Below are positions 9,832 through 22,007 of a stretch of 64,000 bases of DNA, piece by piece. Within the stretch, counting starts at the first letter, position 1, and each line of letters opens with the position of its first letter. The position numbers and the translations under genes were made by a program. The stretch lies in contig NC_083346.1 in the NCBI RefSeq assembly GCF_019175385.1, positions 55,767,821 to 55,831,820 of the forward strand, written 5' to 3'. This DNA is from Lycium barbarum. Its lineage: Eukaryota; Streptophyta; Magnoliopsida; Solanales; Solanaceae. The notes beneath the pieces were generated by a model, which was given only the letters and a program-made list of their open reading frames with translations, was not told where the DNA came from and searched no databases.

Positions 9832-10042
9832 CCCGTCATACCCAGAACAATGTACATATCCAGATAGCAGTAACAGACTGTACCAAAAGATGGGCTCTGA
9901 AGAAGAGAGCGCCCCAAAATAGCAGAAATGGGATCCTAAACGTGTGGATCAGCGAACCTGTCGTCTGTACCTGCGCGGCATGAAAACGCAGCCCCCGAAG
10001 AAAGGGGGTCAGTACGAAATATGTACTGAATATGTAAAGCGG
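9832..10042 (-). other. Structured module, fourth hairpin disrupted
   Basis: Contains GTACCTGCGCGGCATG, CAGCCCCCGAAG…GGGGGTC and CAGTACG…GTACTG on the plus strand. The remaining stem of hairpin four lies at 922-930, because the gag-only element inserted into its loop. Confidence 0.55.
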
Positions 10043-12572
10043 AATCACAGAAGTCAAATCATAATGATTTCAGAAAATGAGTACAAAATCCAGAGTGTCA
10101 AATGCATATTTCCAAAATAGACAGAATGTGTACAGAAACATATGTCATATCATATCCGGTCCCTGCCACGGGACTCAGCAGACAGAACGTGGCCACCCTC
10201 CCGACGCTGGTGCCACAATACAGAGGAATCAGAAAAAGGGGCGTGGCCCCATATCATAAAAAGTCATATCAAAATGGCCATAACAGATCAGATCAGAATA
10301 GGCGGACATGGCACATCATACTCCACAGACCCATGTACGCGTATACCTGCCCCCTCACATCGGGACGCGACGAACAATGCAGAGAATCACGCTTGACAAC
10401 ATATCCTGGCCCGGGCTCAGTGTGGGAAACATTGGGACATCCACGAATGGAGTAGTAAGAAACTAATGCAATTTAAAAATATCATAAATGTTTTCAAAGA
10501 CTCGATGAAGCGTATCAAAGCCAAACAGATCCAATGGAGTCGGACGGGATCATAATAAATGCATTTCAGATATCATAATAAATTACAGAATTATAACTTT
10601 CCAGAAGTCATTCCGGGTGTCAAAATAATTTATAAGATTTAATAGAATATTTAAAACAATGTTTATTAGGCGATTAGTATGATAGTCAAAACATTTCTTT
10701 CAAAAATCGCCTAAAAAGGAAGCTTTAGTACATTAAGGGCAAAACCGGGAATAGTGGGCTCGCCTCGGGACAAATAAGGCGGCGGGCTCAAATTGTGCCC
10801 TCTAAGCTTATAGTATCACTTAAAAAGGTTCTACAAACATTCTATGACTTTCCAAGTAATTTGGAGCAAAGTTGCATAATTTTCCGAAAAAGCATACTAA
10901 AGTGGTTCAATTCCACTGAAGGAAAAACTGAGATTTTCTCTTGCGGATTCCGAGGGCCAAGAGGTCCTTCGAGGCCCGGATCCGACCCTAACACACTAAG
11001 GGCATGCCAAAGGAAGAATTGGGGTTGCTTTACATACCTTTCAAGCTCTTTACGCCTTTCCAAACTCACTTCCCGTTTCGTCGAAAAACTGCAATTGGTC
11101 AGGTTTACCAATTGTGAGCCATGAATACCAAAGTTCCAACTTAATGCATATTTGTCTACCGAAATTTCGGCAGCACTTCCCCTATACATATAGCACCCCA
11201 AGAATTCAACTCGGCTATAAATCATCAACAACAACCCAAACGACAACATCAATATCAACAATGAACATTAAAAACACAAATATCCTTCAACTAGTTACCT
11301 TTCTCACAAGTTGACATAACCTTCATTCTTACCCAAACTTTCAAACTAACATCAATAATTTCACATTCATTAACAATCAAGATCATCACCATATAGTTCT
11401 AGAACCATTTCATATCATTTTCCTTAAGTTATACATTCGATATACATAATATACAACTTTCCGTCAAAGTCATAACTTATGCAAAACATCAAATCTTTGG
11501 CATACAACTTCATAACATGTTTCCAACTTCTAAATTCATAAATGATCATCACAATTTAACAACCAAACAACTTCATTTCCTTAATGTCGGCAACTCATAC
11601 TAAAAGGACATAAGTTTCTACATTCCAATTCAATACAAACATATATCATTCTAACTTCATTTACATTACAAACATCACAACAACACTTTAACACTCTAAA
11701 CAACTCAATTCCTTTCTATCCCAAGCCAAATACACCACACGGCCATATGCCTATTTTTTTCCAACATCAACTAAATTCATCCAACTTTCAATTCCCATGT
11801 GAATTTCATCACAATCACAACTAGAATATAACATAAATTCAACACATTATCACCACACAACACACATTCACCCACGGCTACAAGCCATATTCCAAACCCA
11901 CCTTGCAAACTTCCATTTTTCCACACAATCAACACATTTCTATATACTACAACACAATCAAAACTTCACAACACAATAAAAAGGTGGAAATTCTTACCTT
12001 TTCTTCAAGTCTTCTTCACTTGGAGATATGATCACTTTGTTGATTCTAATGCTTCCCACTCCAAAACAACTATACCAAGTTACAAAGGAACCTTGACTTA
12101 GTAGGAAATCAACAAGAAATAAATTTTTGGAGCAATATTTTTGGGGGTGAATTTCCCCTAGCTTCACCCGAAACCCCCCCTTTGTTTGGCTCTTGTTCTT
12201 GACTTCTTATCTTTAGTCTTCTAATGGATAGAGATAACTATATATAATATAATTCCTTATGTTAATTAATCACATGGAAATTTAATAAAAATTGTGGGCT
12301 TGGGCCACACCATGGCCGTCCACTTCATATGCATTGGGCCTTAAATTCCATTCCATTATTTTTGGCCCAATGACTTATAGTCCACGTTTTGTAATTCCCG
12401 AAACTAATTTCCAAAATTCCAAAATTGCCCTTAGCCTTGTCCCACACTTTCATGACTCTATTCTTTCATGCATAACTCTTATGTTCGACAAAATATCAAA
12501 TTTGACCTTATATCTCAAAAATCCAATATAATTCAAGTCTTTCCAAACGTGTGAAAACACGGGATATAACAT
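9832..12572 (-). repeat. Element B 3' LTR, main piece
   Basis: Continuation of 667-930 after the nested element; it ends GGATATAACA at 12572. It contains the structured module (9832-10042), the donor-like TTTACATACCTTTC (about 11030), the palindrome block near 11155-11200 and an AT-rich stretch (11300-12000) with no genes. The fourth hairpin of its module was split by the nested insertion. Confidence 0.92.
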
Positions 12573-12603
12573 CCTCCCCCCCTTTAGAACATTCGTCCTC
12601 GAA
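12573..12603 (-). other. Polypurine tract and adjacent hairpin of element B
   Basis: On the minus strand the hairpin CATTCGAGGACGAATG is followed by TTCTAAAGGGGGGG and then the 3' LTR start. Confidence 0.88.
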
Positions 12604-12652
12604 TGTAAAGTTAATCTTATAGGGTTGGAAAATACTTTGGGGGAGTTTCTGA

Positions 12653-15600
12653 TTATAGACAACACATAGGACATACGATTGGTATTGAAATGAATTTAAG
12701 CAGGGATTTAAGGTTACCTGTGGACATAGGGAACAATTGAGGATATTTCTTCTTCATTTCCTCTTCGGCCTCCCACGTCATTTCCTCCCTATTATCGTTC
12801 CGCCACAGTACCTTAATAGAGGCTAAATCTTTATTCCGGAGCCTCCTTACCTGACGATCCAAAATAGATACGGGCTGCTCCTCGTACGATAGTTGCTCCG
12901 ACACCTGAATATCATCCGCAGGGAATATTCTGGAAGGGTCACCAATGCATTTGCGGAGCATAGACACATGGAATACCGGATGTACCGCTTCCAAATCAGA
13001 TGGAAAATCTAACTCATAGGCGACATTTCCAACCTTCCGAACAATCTGATAAGGCCCAATATAACGCGGACTGAGCTTACCCTTTTTGCCGAACCGCATC
13101 ACGCCTTTCATAGGAGATACCTTCAGAAATACCCAATTGCCTACCTGAAACTCCAACGGTCGACGCCGTTTATCCGCGTATGACTTCTGTCGACTCTGGG
13201 CTGCCAACAGTCGCTCTCGAATAAGCTTCACCTTGTCCACTGCCTGCTGGACCATATCTGGGCCAATCAACTCTGTCTCGCCAATATCAAACCAGCCGAT
13301 CGGCGATCTGCATTTCCTGCCATATAAAACCTCGTATGGAGCCATCTGGATGCTGGAATGGTAACTATTATTATATGCGAACTCAAGCAATGGCAAGTGA
13401 TCATCCCAGCTGCCTCTGAAATCAATAACGCAGGCCCGCAACATATCCTACAGCGTCTGTATAGTGCGCTCGGCCTGTCCGTCGCTCTGAGGGTGAAAGG
13501 CTGTGCTCAGACTCACCTGAGTCCCTAGACCCTCCTGAAAAGACCTCCAGAAATGCGCCGTAAACTGGGCGCCTCTATCAGAAATCCGTGAAGCTTCACA
13601 ATCTCCTTAATATAGAGCCTAGCATAATCCTCGGCGGAATAAATAGTCCTGACGGGAAGAAAGTGGGCTGATTTCGTCAGCCTATCCACAACGACCCAGA
13701 TGGAATCATACTTTCGTGGAGTGCGAGGCAAACCTGTAATGAAGTCCATATTAATAACCTCCCACTTCCAAGTCGGGATTTCCATCTCCTGCAACAGTCC
13801 ACCCGGCTTCTGATGCTCAATCTTGACCTGCTGACAATTAGGGCACTGGGCGACGAACTCTGCAATATCCCGCTTCATACCGTCCCACCAGTATGAGCAT
13901 CGGAGATCATGATACATCTTTGTAGACCCAGGATGGATCGAATAGCGAGCATAATGTGCCTCACTCATAACCTGCTGCCGAAGGCCTGCAATATCAGGTA
14001 CACACAACCTGCCTCTGTATAATAAAGTGCCATCCGGTGAAAACTCGAACGGAGTCCCCTCCTTATCATAGGCTGTGTCCCTGTACCGAGCTAAGACAGG
14101 ATCTTCATATTGACGCCGCTTAATATCGTCTCTGATGGATGACTCAGAAACCCCTCGAACAGAAATCCGGGTATCTCCAGAATCGGCCAGACGAACCCCG
14201 AGACTAGCCAACTGCTGAATATCATGGGCTATCTCTCTCCTGTCTGGCTGTAGATCGGCCAAACTGCCCATAGACTTCCGACTGAGCGCATCTGCAACAA
14301 CATTAGCCTTACCCGGATGATACAGAATATCTACATCATAATCTTGCAGAAGCTCCAGCCACCTCCGCTGCCGCAAATTAAGCTCTCTCTGTCTGAAAAT
14401 ATACTGGAGACTCTTATGATCAGTATAGATATCCACATGAACGCCATATAAATAGTGTCTCCATATCTTCAAAGCATGAATCACCGCTGCGAGCTCCAGA
14501 TCGTGGGTAGGATAATTCTTTTCATGCTTTTTGAGCTGCCGGGAAGCATACGCTATAACTCTGCCGTGCTGCATCAATACACAGCCTGACCCCATACCAG
14601 AAGCGTCACAATAAATAACGTACCCGTCCGGTCCCTCTGGAAGAGTCAGAACTGGGGCTGTAGTTAGCTTCTCTTTCAGCAACTGGAAGCTCCGTTCACA
14701 AGCGTCAGACCACTGGAACTTAGCTCCCTTCCGAGTCAGCCTTGTCAAAGGCGCTGAAATCGAAGCAAACTTCTCCACAAACCTCCTGTAATAACCTGGT
14801 AGCCCCAGGAAACTGCGTACCTCTGTGGGCGTCGTAGGTCTGGGCCAATTCTTCACTGCCTCAATCTTCTGTGTGTCCACCCGGACACCATCAGCTGCAA
14901 TAATATGCCCCAAGAAAGCCACTGAAGACAGCCAGAATTCACACTTAGAAAATTTTGCATATAATTTCTGATGCCGGAGTACCCCTAATACCGATCTCAG
15001 GTGATCTGCGTGCTCTGTCTCCGACCGAGAATAAACCAGGATATCATCAATGAATACAATTACAAACATATCCAAGAACGGCCTGAATACCCGGTTCATC
15101 AAATCCATGAATACTGCGGGGGCACTAGTAAGCCCAAAAGACATAACCCTGAATTCATAATGCCCATATCGGGTCCGGAAAGCTGTCTTAGGGATATCGG
15201 CCTCTCGTACTCGTACCTGGTGGTAGCCGGATCGAAGATCTATCTTCGAAAAACACTTAGCGCCCTGCAGCTGATCAAACAAATCATCAATCCTGGGGAG
15301 GGGGTTTTATTCTTTATAGTTACCTTATTCAGCTGCTGATAATCAATACACATACGCAGCGACCCGTCTTTGTTACGCACAAATAATACCGGGGCTCCCC
15401 AAGGCGAAGTACTGGGTCTGATGAAACCCTTATCCAACAAATCTTTCAGCTGCTCCTTCAACTCCTTTAATTCTGCAAGCACCATTCTGTACGGCGGAAT
15501 AGAGATAGGCTGAGTGTCTGGGAGTAAGTCAATAGAGAAGTCTATCTCCCGCTCTGGAGGAAGACCTGGAAGCTCGTCGGGGAAAACATCTGGAAACTCA

Positions 15601-17549
15601 CTAACCACGGGGACTGACTGAAGTGTCGGCATCTCTGCTCCCAAGTCTTGCACCCGAACCAGATGATAGATATAACCCTTTCTGATCATTTTCTTCGCCT
15701 TAAGGTACGAAATAAACTTACCCTTCGGCGATGCTGTATTACCAGCCCATTCTATAACTGGCTCCCCGGGAAACTGGAAGCGAACCACCTTATTCTGGCA
15801 GTCAACATTAGCGTAACAGGAAGCTAGCCAATCCATACCCATAATAACATCAAATTCAGTCATATCTAACTCTACCAGATCTGCCTTAGTGTCACGGTCA
15901 CAAACAATTACGGAACAATCTTTATATACTTGTTTCGCTACAATAAAGTCCCCGATCGGTGTGGCTACCTCAAATGGCTCTATAGGTTCAGACATAATAC
16001 CAATTTTACCGGCAACAAGTGGTGAAATATATGATAAAGTCGAACCTGGATCAATTAGTGCATACACAGACCGAGAGAAGACCAATAAAGTACCTGTAAC
16101 GACATTAGGAGATGCCTCCTGATCCTGGCGGCTTGCCAAAGCATAAATGCGGTTCGAAGGACCGCTAATACCAGAAGCTCCACCACGGCCTCTGCCGCGA
16201 CCCGCTGGCGCTGGAATACCCTGCCCCGTAGGGAGCATAGCCACTGACGAAGATGAAGACCCAGCGGCTGATCCGGTAGGCTGCGCTGCACCACCCGAAC
16301 TACCCTTATACGGGCAATCTCTCACAGAATGGCCCTGACGACCACAAGAGAAGCATGCACCGGTGGCTCTGTAGCACTCCCCCGGATGATATCTGCCACA
16401 AAGAGAACACTGAACCCTGGGTGGCCTCATCTGACCAGAACCCCTATCTGTCCGCAAACCTGAAGCCCTGGAGCTCTGGCCTGCTCCTGAATACCCTGGG
16501 CTATCGAATCTGCGACCTGTAGGCTGGGGAGGTGCGCTCTGCACCGGCTGAGATGAAAATCTGCTAGGCTGCTGCGGCTGTTGGGGCTGTCTGCCCCGAA
16601 AATCTCCAGATGACCTGGCCCTCTTGGGCTGTCTCCGATCCTGGCCCCTGTCAGGCTGGTGTCCTCCTCTGCCCCGATCCTCCATGCCCTGGGCGTGGGC
16701 CTGAATACGGGCAATGCCCATACCGGGCTGAGCAGCCAATACTAAGCAGCTATCAACAAAATACCGATCCAGCCCCATAATATATCTGTGCATCTGGTCC
16801 GCCATAGTAGTCACCACAGCAGGTGCATATCGGGCCAAGGAATCAAACTCCAAACTATAGTCCCGGACACTGCGGCCCTTCTGCCTCAATAATAAGAATC
16901 TATCAGATCTGGCTCGTCGCAACTCTGGGGGCAGAAAATGTCCAAGAAATGCCTGAGAAAAATCGCCCCAAACTGCTGGGGGAGCGCCGTCCCCCCTGGA
17001 TAGCCCCCATGACTCGTACCAGTTTGCCGCCACATCATATAACCGGTACGAAGCTAACGCGACTGACTCTGTCTCGAAAGCATTAATCAAATTTAGAGTG
17101 CGCCGCATCTTCCTGATAAACTCCTCAGGATCCTCCTCGGGCTTTGTCCCGAAGAACTCTGGAGGACTACAAGTCAAAAACTCACGGGCTCTCGAACTAT
17201 CACGCCTGACTGCCCGGTCACCTCCCAGTCCATGCCCCTGAACCTGCCCTGCCACAAGTCTAGTCAGTAACTGGACTGCCTCCCTCATAGACTGATCCTC
17301 AGTGCCTGGCCGTGGAGCTGGAGGCTCAGGTACTGGAACTGCGGGAGCTGGCGGTGGAGCCGCCCCCCGATCTGTGGCTGCGGCCGCCCCAATCTCCTCC
17401 ACGAGTGGCGGTGTAGAAGAACCCTCTGTCTGGGGCAAAGTCTCTGGAGCAATATGTGCCTGGGCCCTGGTAATCCTCTGGACCCGGCTAGTCTCTCCCA
17501 AGGCTGCTGACTTGTCCTTTTGGGCCGCTGTTGCCTTTTTTGGAGGCAT
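12653..17549 (-). pseudogene. Element B gag-pol polyprotein, frameshifted
   Basis: Chromovirus polyprotein starting at the ATG at 17549 ([11 protein letters not shown]). In order it has Gag with knuckle [14 protein letters not shown] (16314-16355), retropepsin motif [11 protein letters not shown] (about 16030-16060), RT with catalytic FIDDILVYS (about 15029-15057), RNase H (YCDASG near 14600; TDHKSLQ), integrase with HHCC zinc finger (13840-13960) and core MDFITG, a GPY/F motif (about 13060) and a chromodomain-like tail (12725-12900). Three lesions kill it: loss of one base in the RT near 15306, a small deletion within the integrase core near 13590, and an in-frame TAG at about 13447. The rest is well preserved, so inactivation is recent. 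Confidence 0.93.
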
Positions 17550-17735
17550 ATCTGCAAATATAGCCACTCGTTAGGGAGGGGTCATCCTGATAACACAGCT
17601 CTATCGCACGATCTAAGACAGAAAGAAGGGTAGTATCCTAAATGCCCTGTAGCCTCCTCTTTATAGGTGTGGTGCACAACACACGATAATCAAGACTCTA
17701 CTAGACACGGTCTGTGGACATTCCGAGGACGAACC

Positions 17736-17747
17736 GCTCTGATACCA
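17736..17747 (-). other. Primer-binding site of element B
   Basis: Plus strand GCTCTGATACCA, the complement of the initiator-Met PBS TGGTATCAGAGC, 4 nt from the LTR edge at 17752. Confidence 0.92.
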
Positions 17748-17751
17748 CTTT

Positions 17752-20700
17752 TGTCACGATCCAACCCCGTGGGCCGCGACCAGTGCCCGAGCTGGGCACC
17801 CATACGTACCCGATACCCAAATTAACATATTAACAGATAATAATATAATAATAATATTAGTGGACGCTACAGAATTTAGCAGAAAAGCAGACTTGGCACA
17901 CATAGGCCGATAAGGCCATCATAGAACAAAGTATCCCAAACATATGTACAGAACCCACACAGATATATCCACAGACCTCTACAGAACATAACATAATCAT
18001 AAGACGGGACAGGGCCCCGTCATACCCAGAACAATGTACATATCCAGATAGCAGTGACAGACTGTACCAAAAGATGGGCTCTGAAGAAGAGAGCGCCCCA
18101 AAATAGCAGAAATGGGATCCTAAACGTGTGGATCAGCGAACCTGTCGTCTGTACCTGCGCGGCATGAAAACGCAGCCCCCGAAGAAAGGGGGTCAGTACG
18201 ATATATGTACTGAATATGTAAAGCGGAATCACAGAAGTCAAATCATAATGATTTCAGAAAATGAGTACAAAATCCAGAGTGTCAAATGCATATTTCCAAA
18301 ATAGACAGAATGTGTACAGAAACATATGTCATATCATATCCGGTCCCTGCCACGGGACTCAGCAGACAGAACGTGGCCACCCTCCCGACGCTGGTGCCAC
18401 AATACAGAGGAATCAGAAAAAGGGGCGTGGCCCCGTATCATAAAAAGTCATATCAAAATGGCCATAACAGATCAGATCAGAATAGGCGGACATGGCACAT
18501 CATACTCCACAGACCCATGTACGCGTATACCTGCCCCCTCACATCGGGACGCGGCGAACAATGCAGAGAATCACGCTTGACAACATATCCTGGCCCGGGC
18601 TCAGTGTGGGAAACATTGGGACATCCACGAATGGAGTAGTGAGAAACTAATGCAATTTAAAAATATCATAAATGTTTTCAAAGACTCGATGAAGCGTATC
18701 AAAGCCAAACAGATCCAATGGAGTCGGACGGGATCATGATAAATGCATTTCGGATATCATAATAAATTACAGAAGTATAACTTTCCCGAAGTCATTCCGG
18801 GTGTCAAAATAATTTATAAGATTTAATAGAATATTTAAAACAATGTTTATTAGGCGATTAGTATGATAGTCAAAACATTTCTTTCAAAAATCGCCTAAAA
18901 AGGAAGCTTTAATGTATTAAGGGCAAAACCGGGAATAGTGGGCCCGCCTCGGGACAAATAAGGCGGCGGGCTCAAATTGTGCCCTCTAAGCTTATAGTAT
19001 CACTTAAAAAGGTTCTACAAACATTCTATGACTTTCCAAGTAATTTGGAGCAAAGTTGCATAATTTTTCGAAAAAGCATACTAAAGTGGTTCAATTCCAC
19101 TGAAGGAAAAACTGAGATTTTCTCTTGTGGATTCCGAGGGCCAAGAGGTCCTTCGAGGCCCGGATCCGACCCTAACACACTAAGGGCATGCCCAGGGAAG
19201 AATTGGGGTTGCTTTACATACCTTTCAAGCTCTTTACGCCTTTCCAAACTCACTTCCCGTTTCGTCGAAAAACTGCAATTGGTCAAGTTTACCAATTGTG
19301 AGCCATGAATACCAAAGTTCCAACTTAATGCATATTTGTCTACCGAAATTTCGGCAGCACTTCCCCTATACATATAGCACCCCAAGAATTCAACTCGGCT
19401 ATAAATCATCAACAACAACCCAAACGACAACATCAATATCAACAATGAACATTAAAAACACAAATATCCTTCAACTAGTCACCTTTCTCACAAATTGACA
19501 TAACCTTCATTCTAACCCAAACTTTCAAACTAACATCAATAATTTCACATTCATTAACAATCAAGATCATCACCATATAGTTCTAGAACCATTTCATATC
19601 ATTTTCCTTAAGTTATACATTCGATATACATAATATACAACTTTCCGTCAAAGTCATAACTTATGCAAAACATCAAATCTTTGGCATACAACTTCATAAC
19701 ATGTTTCCAACTTCCAAATTCATAAATGATCATCACAATTTAACAACCAAACAACTTCATTTCCTTAATGTCGGCAACTCATACTAAAACGACATAAGTT
19801 TCTACATTCCAATTCAATACAAACTTATATCATTCTAACTTCATTTACATTACAAACATCACAACAACACTTTAACACTCTAAACAACTCAATTCCTTTC
19901 TATCCCATTCCAAATACACCACACGGCCATATGCCTATTTTTTTCCAACATCAACTAAATTCATCCAACTTTCAATTCCCATATGCATTTCATCACAATC
20001 ACAACTAGAATATAACATAAATTCAACACATTATCACCACACAACACACACACACCCACGGCTACAAGCCATATTCCAAACCCACCTTGCAAACTTCCAT
20101 TTTTCCACACAGTCAACACATTTCTATATACTACAACACAATCAAAACTTCACAACACAATAAAAAGGTGGAAATTCTTACCTTTTCTTCAAGTCTTCTT
20201 CACTTGGAGATATGATCACTTTGGTGATTCTAATGCTTCCCACTCCAAAACAACTATACCAAGTTACAAAGGAACCTTGACTTAGTAGGAAATCAACAAG
20301 AAATAAATTTTTGGAGCAATATTTTTGGGGGTGAATTTCCCCTAGCTTCACCCGAAACCCCCCCTTTGTTTGGCTCTTGTTCTTGACTTCTTATCTTTAG
20401 TCTTCTAATGGATAGAGATAACTATATATAATATAATTCCTTATGTTAATTAATCACATGGAAATTTAATAAAAATTGTGGGCTTGGGCCACACCATGGC
20501 CGTCCACTTCATATGCATTGGGCCTTAAATTCCATTCCATTATTTTTGGCCCAATGACTTATAGTCCACATTTTGTAATTCCCGAAACTAATTTCCAAAA
20601 TTCCAAAATTGCCCTTAGCCTTGTCCCACACTTTCATGACTCTATTCTTTCATGCATAACTCCTATGTTCGACAAAATATCAAATTTGACCTTATATCTC

Positions 20701-20755
20701 AAAAATCCAATATAATTCAAGTCTTTCCAAACGTGTGAAAACACGGGATATAACA
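17752..20755 (-). repeat. Element B 5' LTR
   Basis: 3004 bp. On the element sense strand it starts TGTTATATCCCGTGTTTTCA and ends …GATCGTGACA. It is closely related to the LTR of element D. The 19500-20160 part is AT-rich and has no genes. Confidence 0.94.
18003..18226 (-). other. Four-hairpin structured module
   Basis: In element sense: CAGTAC/GTACTG, CCCCC/GGGGG, GCTCT/AGAGC and GACGGG/CCCGTC. The third stem carries a compensatory base pair relative to the GCTCC/GGAGC families. Confidence 0.6.
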
Positions 20756-20833
20756 TAAAACATCTCATCTTACTCTCCCCCAAATGGACTTGAGTAAAAT
20801 GATGCATGATGGATTCCACATCAGACTCCATAC

Positions 20834-22007
20834 TCAATATTTCCTTTTTGTTCTGATTCTTAAATAGGGACACTGTAGCTTGTCACTATTAAGAATCTTT
20901 CTTCCCTTTGAATCCAGTTCTGCAAATGAGTTGGCCTCTACCTCTCCATGATCACGGGCATAGTTAGCAAGATGATCAGCCAACTGGTTACCCTCTCTCA
21001 TAATATGCAAAACCTGTACCTCTACATAGTCCATGATATCTAGCAGCTTCTCCACCTCAAATGTAATGTTCCATGGCGGTTTCCACTCTCTATCCAAGAT
21101 ATTCTTTAATAATAAAGAATAAGTTTCCAGAATGAAGGAATAGACATGTTTAGACAAGCAATATCTTGCAGCCTGCAACAGTGCTTTAGTCTCAGATTCA
21201 GTATTTGTACACTCTCCCATTTTCCTAGCCTCTGCATATATCAGATCCCCTGATGAATTTCTCACACAAAAGGCAAAGGAACTTATGCCTGGATTACCTC
21301 TACTTGCCCCATCTGTGTTACACTTGCAAACACCCCCATTTGGAAATTTCCATATGACCTTGGTGACTTGTAATTTTGGCACAAACTGTTCCAAAATCTT
21401 TAGAATGTCATGCCACCTATGTGGAATTGTTTTGATTCCAGGCTTCCTACTTCTCACCAACTGCTGAACATCAGTAGAAGCCTGATAAATAACTCTGCTA
21501 GTTGACACCGTGTCCCTATGCTTATTTCCATTTCTTTTCTTCCAAAGCTGCCAAACTATTATAGATGGGACAGCATAGAAGATATTCTGAAGTCTGGCTG
21601 GAACATCAGCTGTCCACCATTGCATAATTACCTGATGCAAGTGCATACCATCAACATTTATTCCAGCTGCTGCACAAAAAAATTTCCATGTTGCTTGTGC
21701 AGTGGTACTTCTCCAGAATATATGAGGGATAGTCTCTTCCTTTGGTTCTACACAACAAAAGCACCTGGAAGGCATATGATATCCCCAGCTCTTTACTACC
21801 TCATCAAGAGGAATTTTAAAGTGCCATACTCTCCACATCAGAAAAGCTATCTTGAATGGCAATCCCTTGACCCAAATTTTCTTGTACACCTCCTTCTTTT
21901 CACCTCTGCTCCTTAAATATTCCCCTGCAGATTTGACAGTAAATTATCCATTTTGCTCCAACATCCACCAAGGCTTGTCAATCTCTCCAGGTTTAGCAGG
22001 TGGCTTT
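20834..22007 (-). pseudogene. LINE ORF2 C-terminal part: zf-RVT and RNase H
   Basis: Continuous frame of 351 codons (20834-21889) plus the preceding linker up to the solo LTR junction at 22007; an in-frame stop lies in that linker. It has a zinc-binding RVT segment (GLPFKIAFLMWRVWHFKIP, then CFCC and HIFW, about 21690-21870) and a plant RNase H (NTDGASRGNPG, the SETKALLQAA helix, and a C-terminal NQLADHLANYA, about 20950-21330). It is the downstream continuation of the RT at 25136-26891, separated by solo LTR G with TSD GCTTT. It would degrade RNA in the target-primed cDNA hybrid. The separation makes it nonfunctional. Confidence 0.9.

Larger units (their letters stand above)
667..20755 (-). 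mobile_element. Element B: Ty3/gypsy chromovirus (Tekay/Del type), interrupted
   Basis: A minus-strand LTR retrotransposon flanked by the 5-bp target duplication TAAAA (662-666 and 20756-20760). The 5' LTR is at 17752-20755 (3004 bp). The 3' LTR is 667-930 plus 9832-12572 (3005 bp once the nested element and one TSD copy are removed). PBS, leader, a gag-pol pseudogene and PPT lie between. By-eye comparison of about 620 aligned LTR bases (9832-10440 against 18013-18620) shows about five mismatches, indicating a recent insertion. It belongs to the same family as element D and is inserted in the LINE. Confidence 0.93.

Noticed and set aside
10842..11261. 139-codon minus-strand frame in element B LTR (also 19026-19445)
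   Set aside because: It lies across the donor-like and core blocks of the LTR. The counterpart in D (57456-57689) is shorter and in a different arrangement, and composition is not protein-like.
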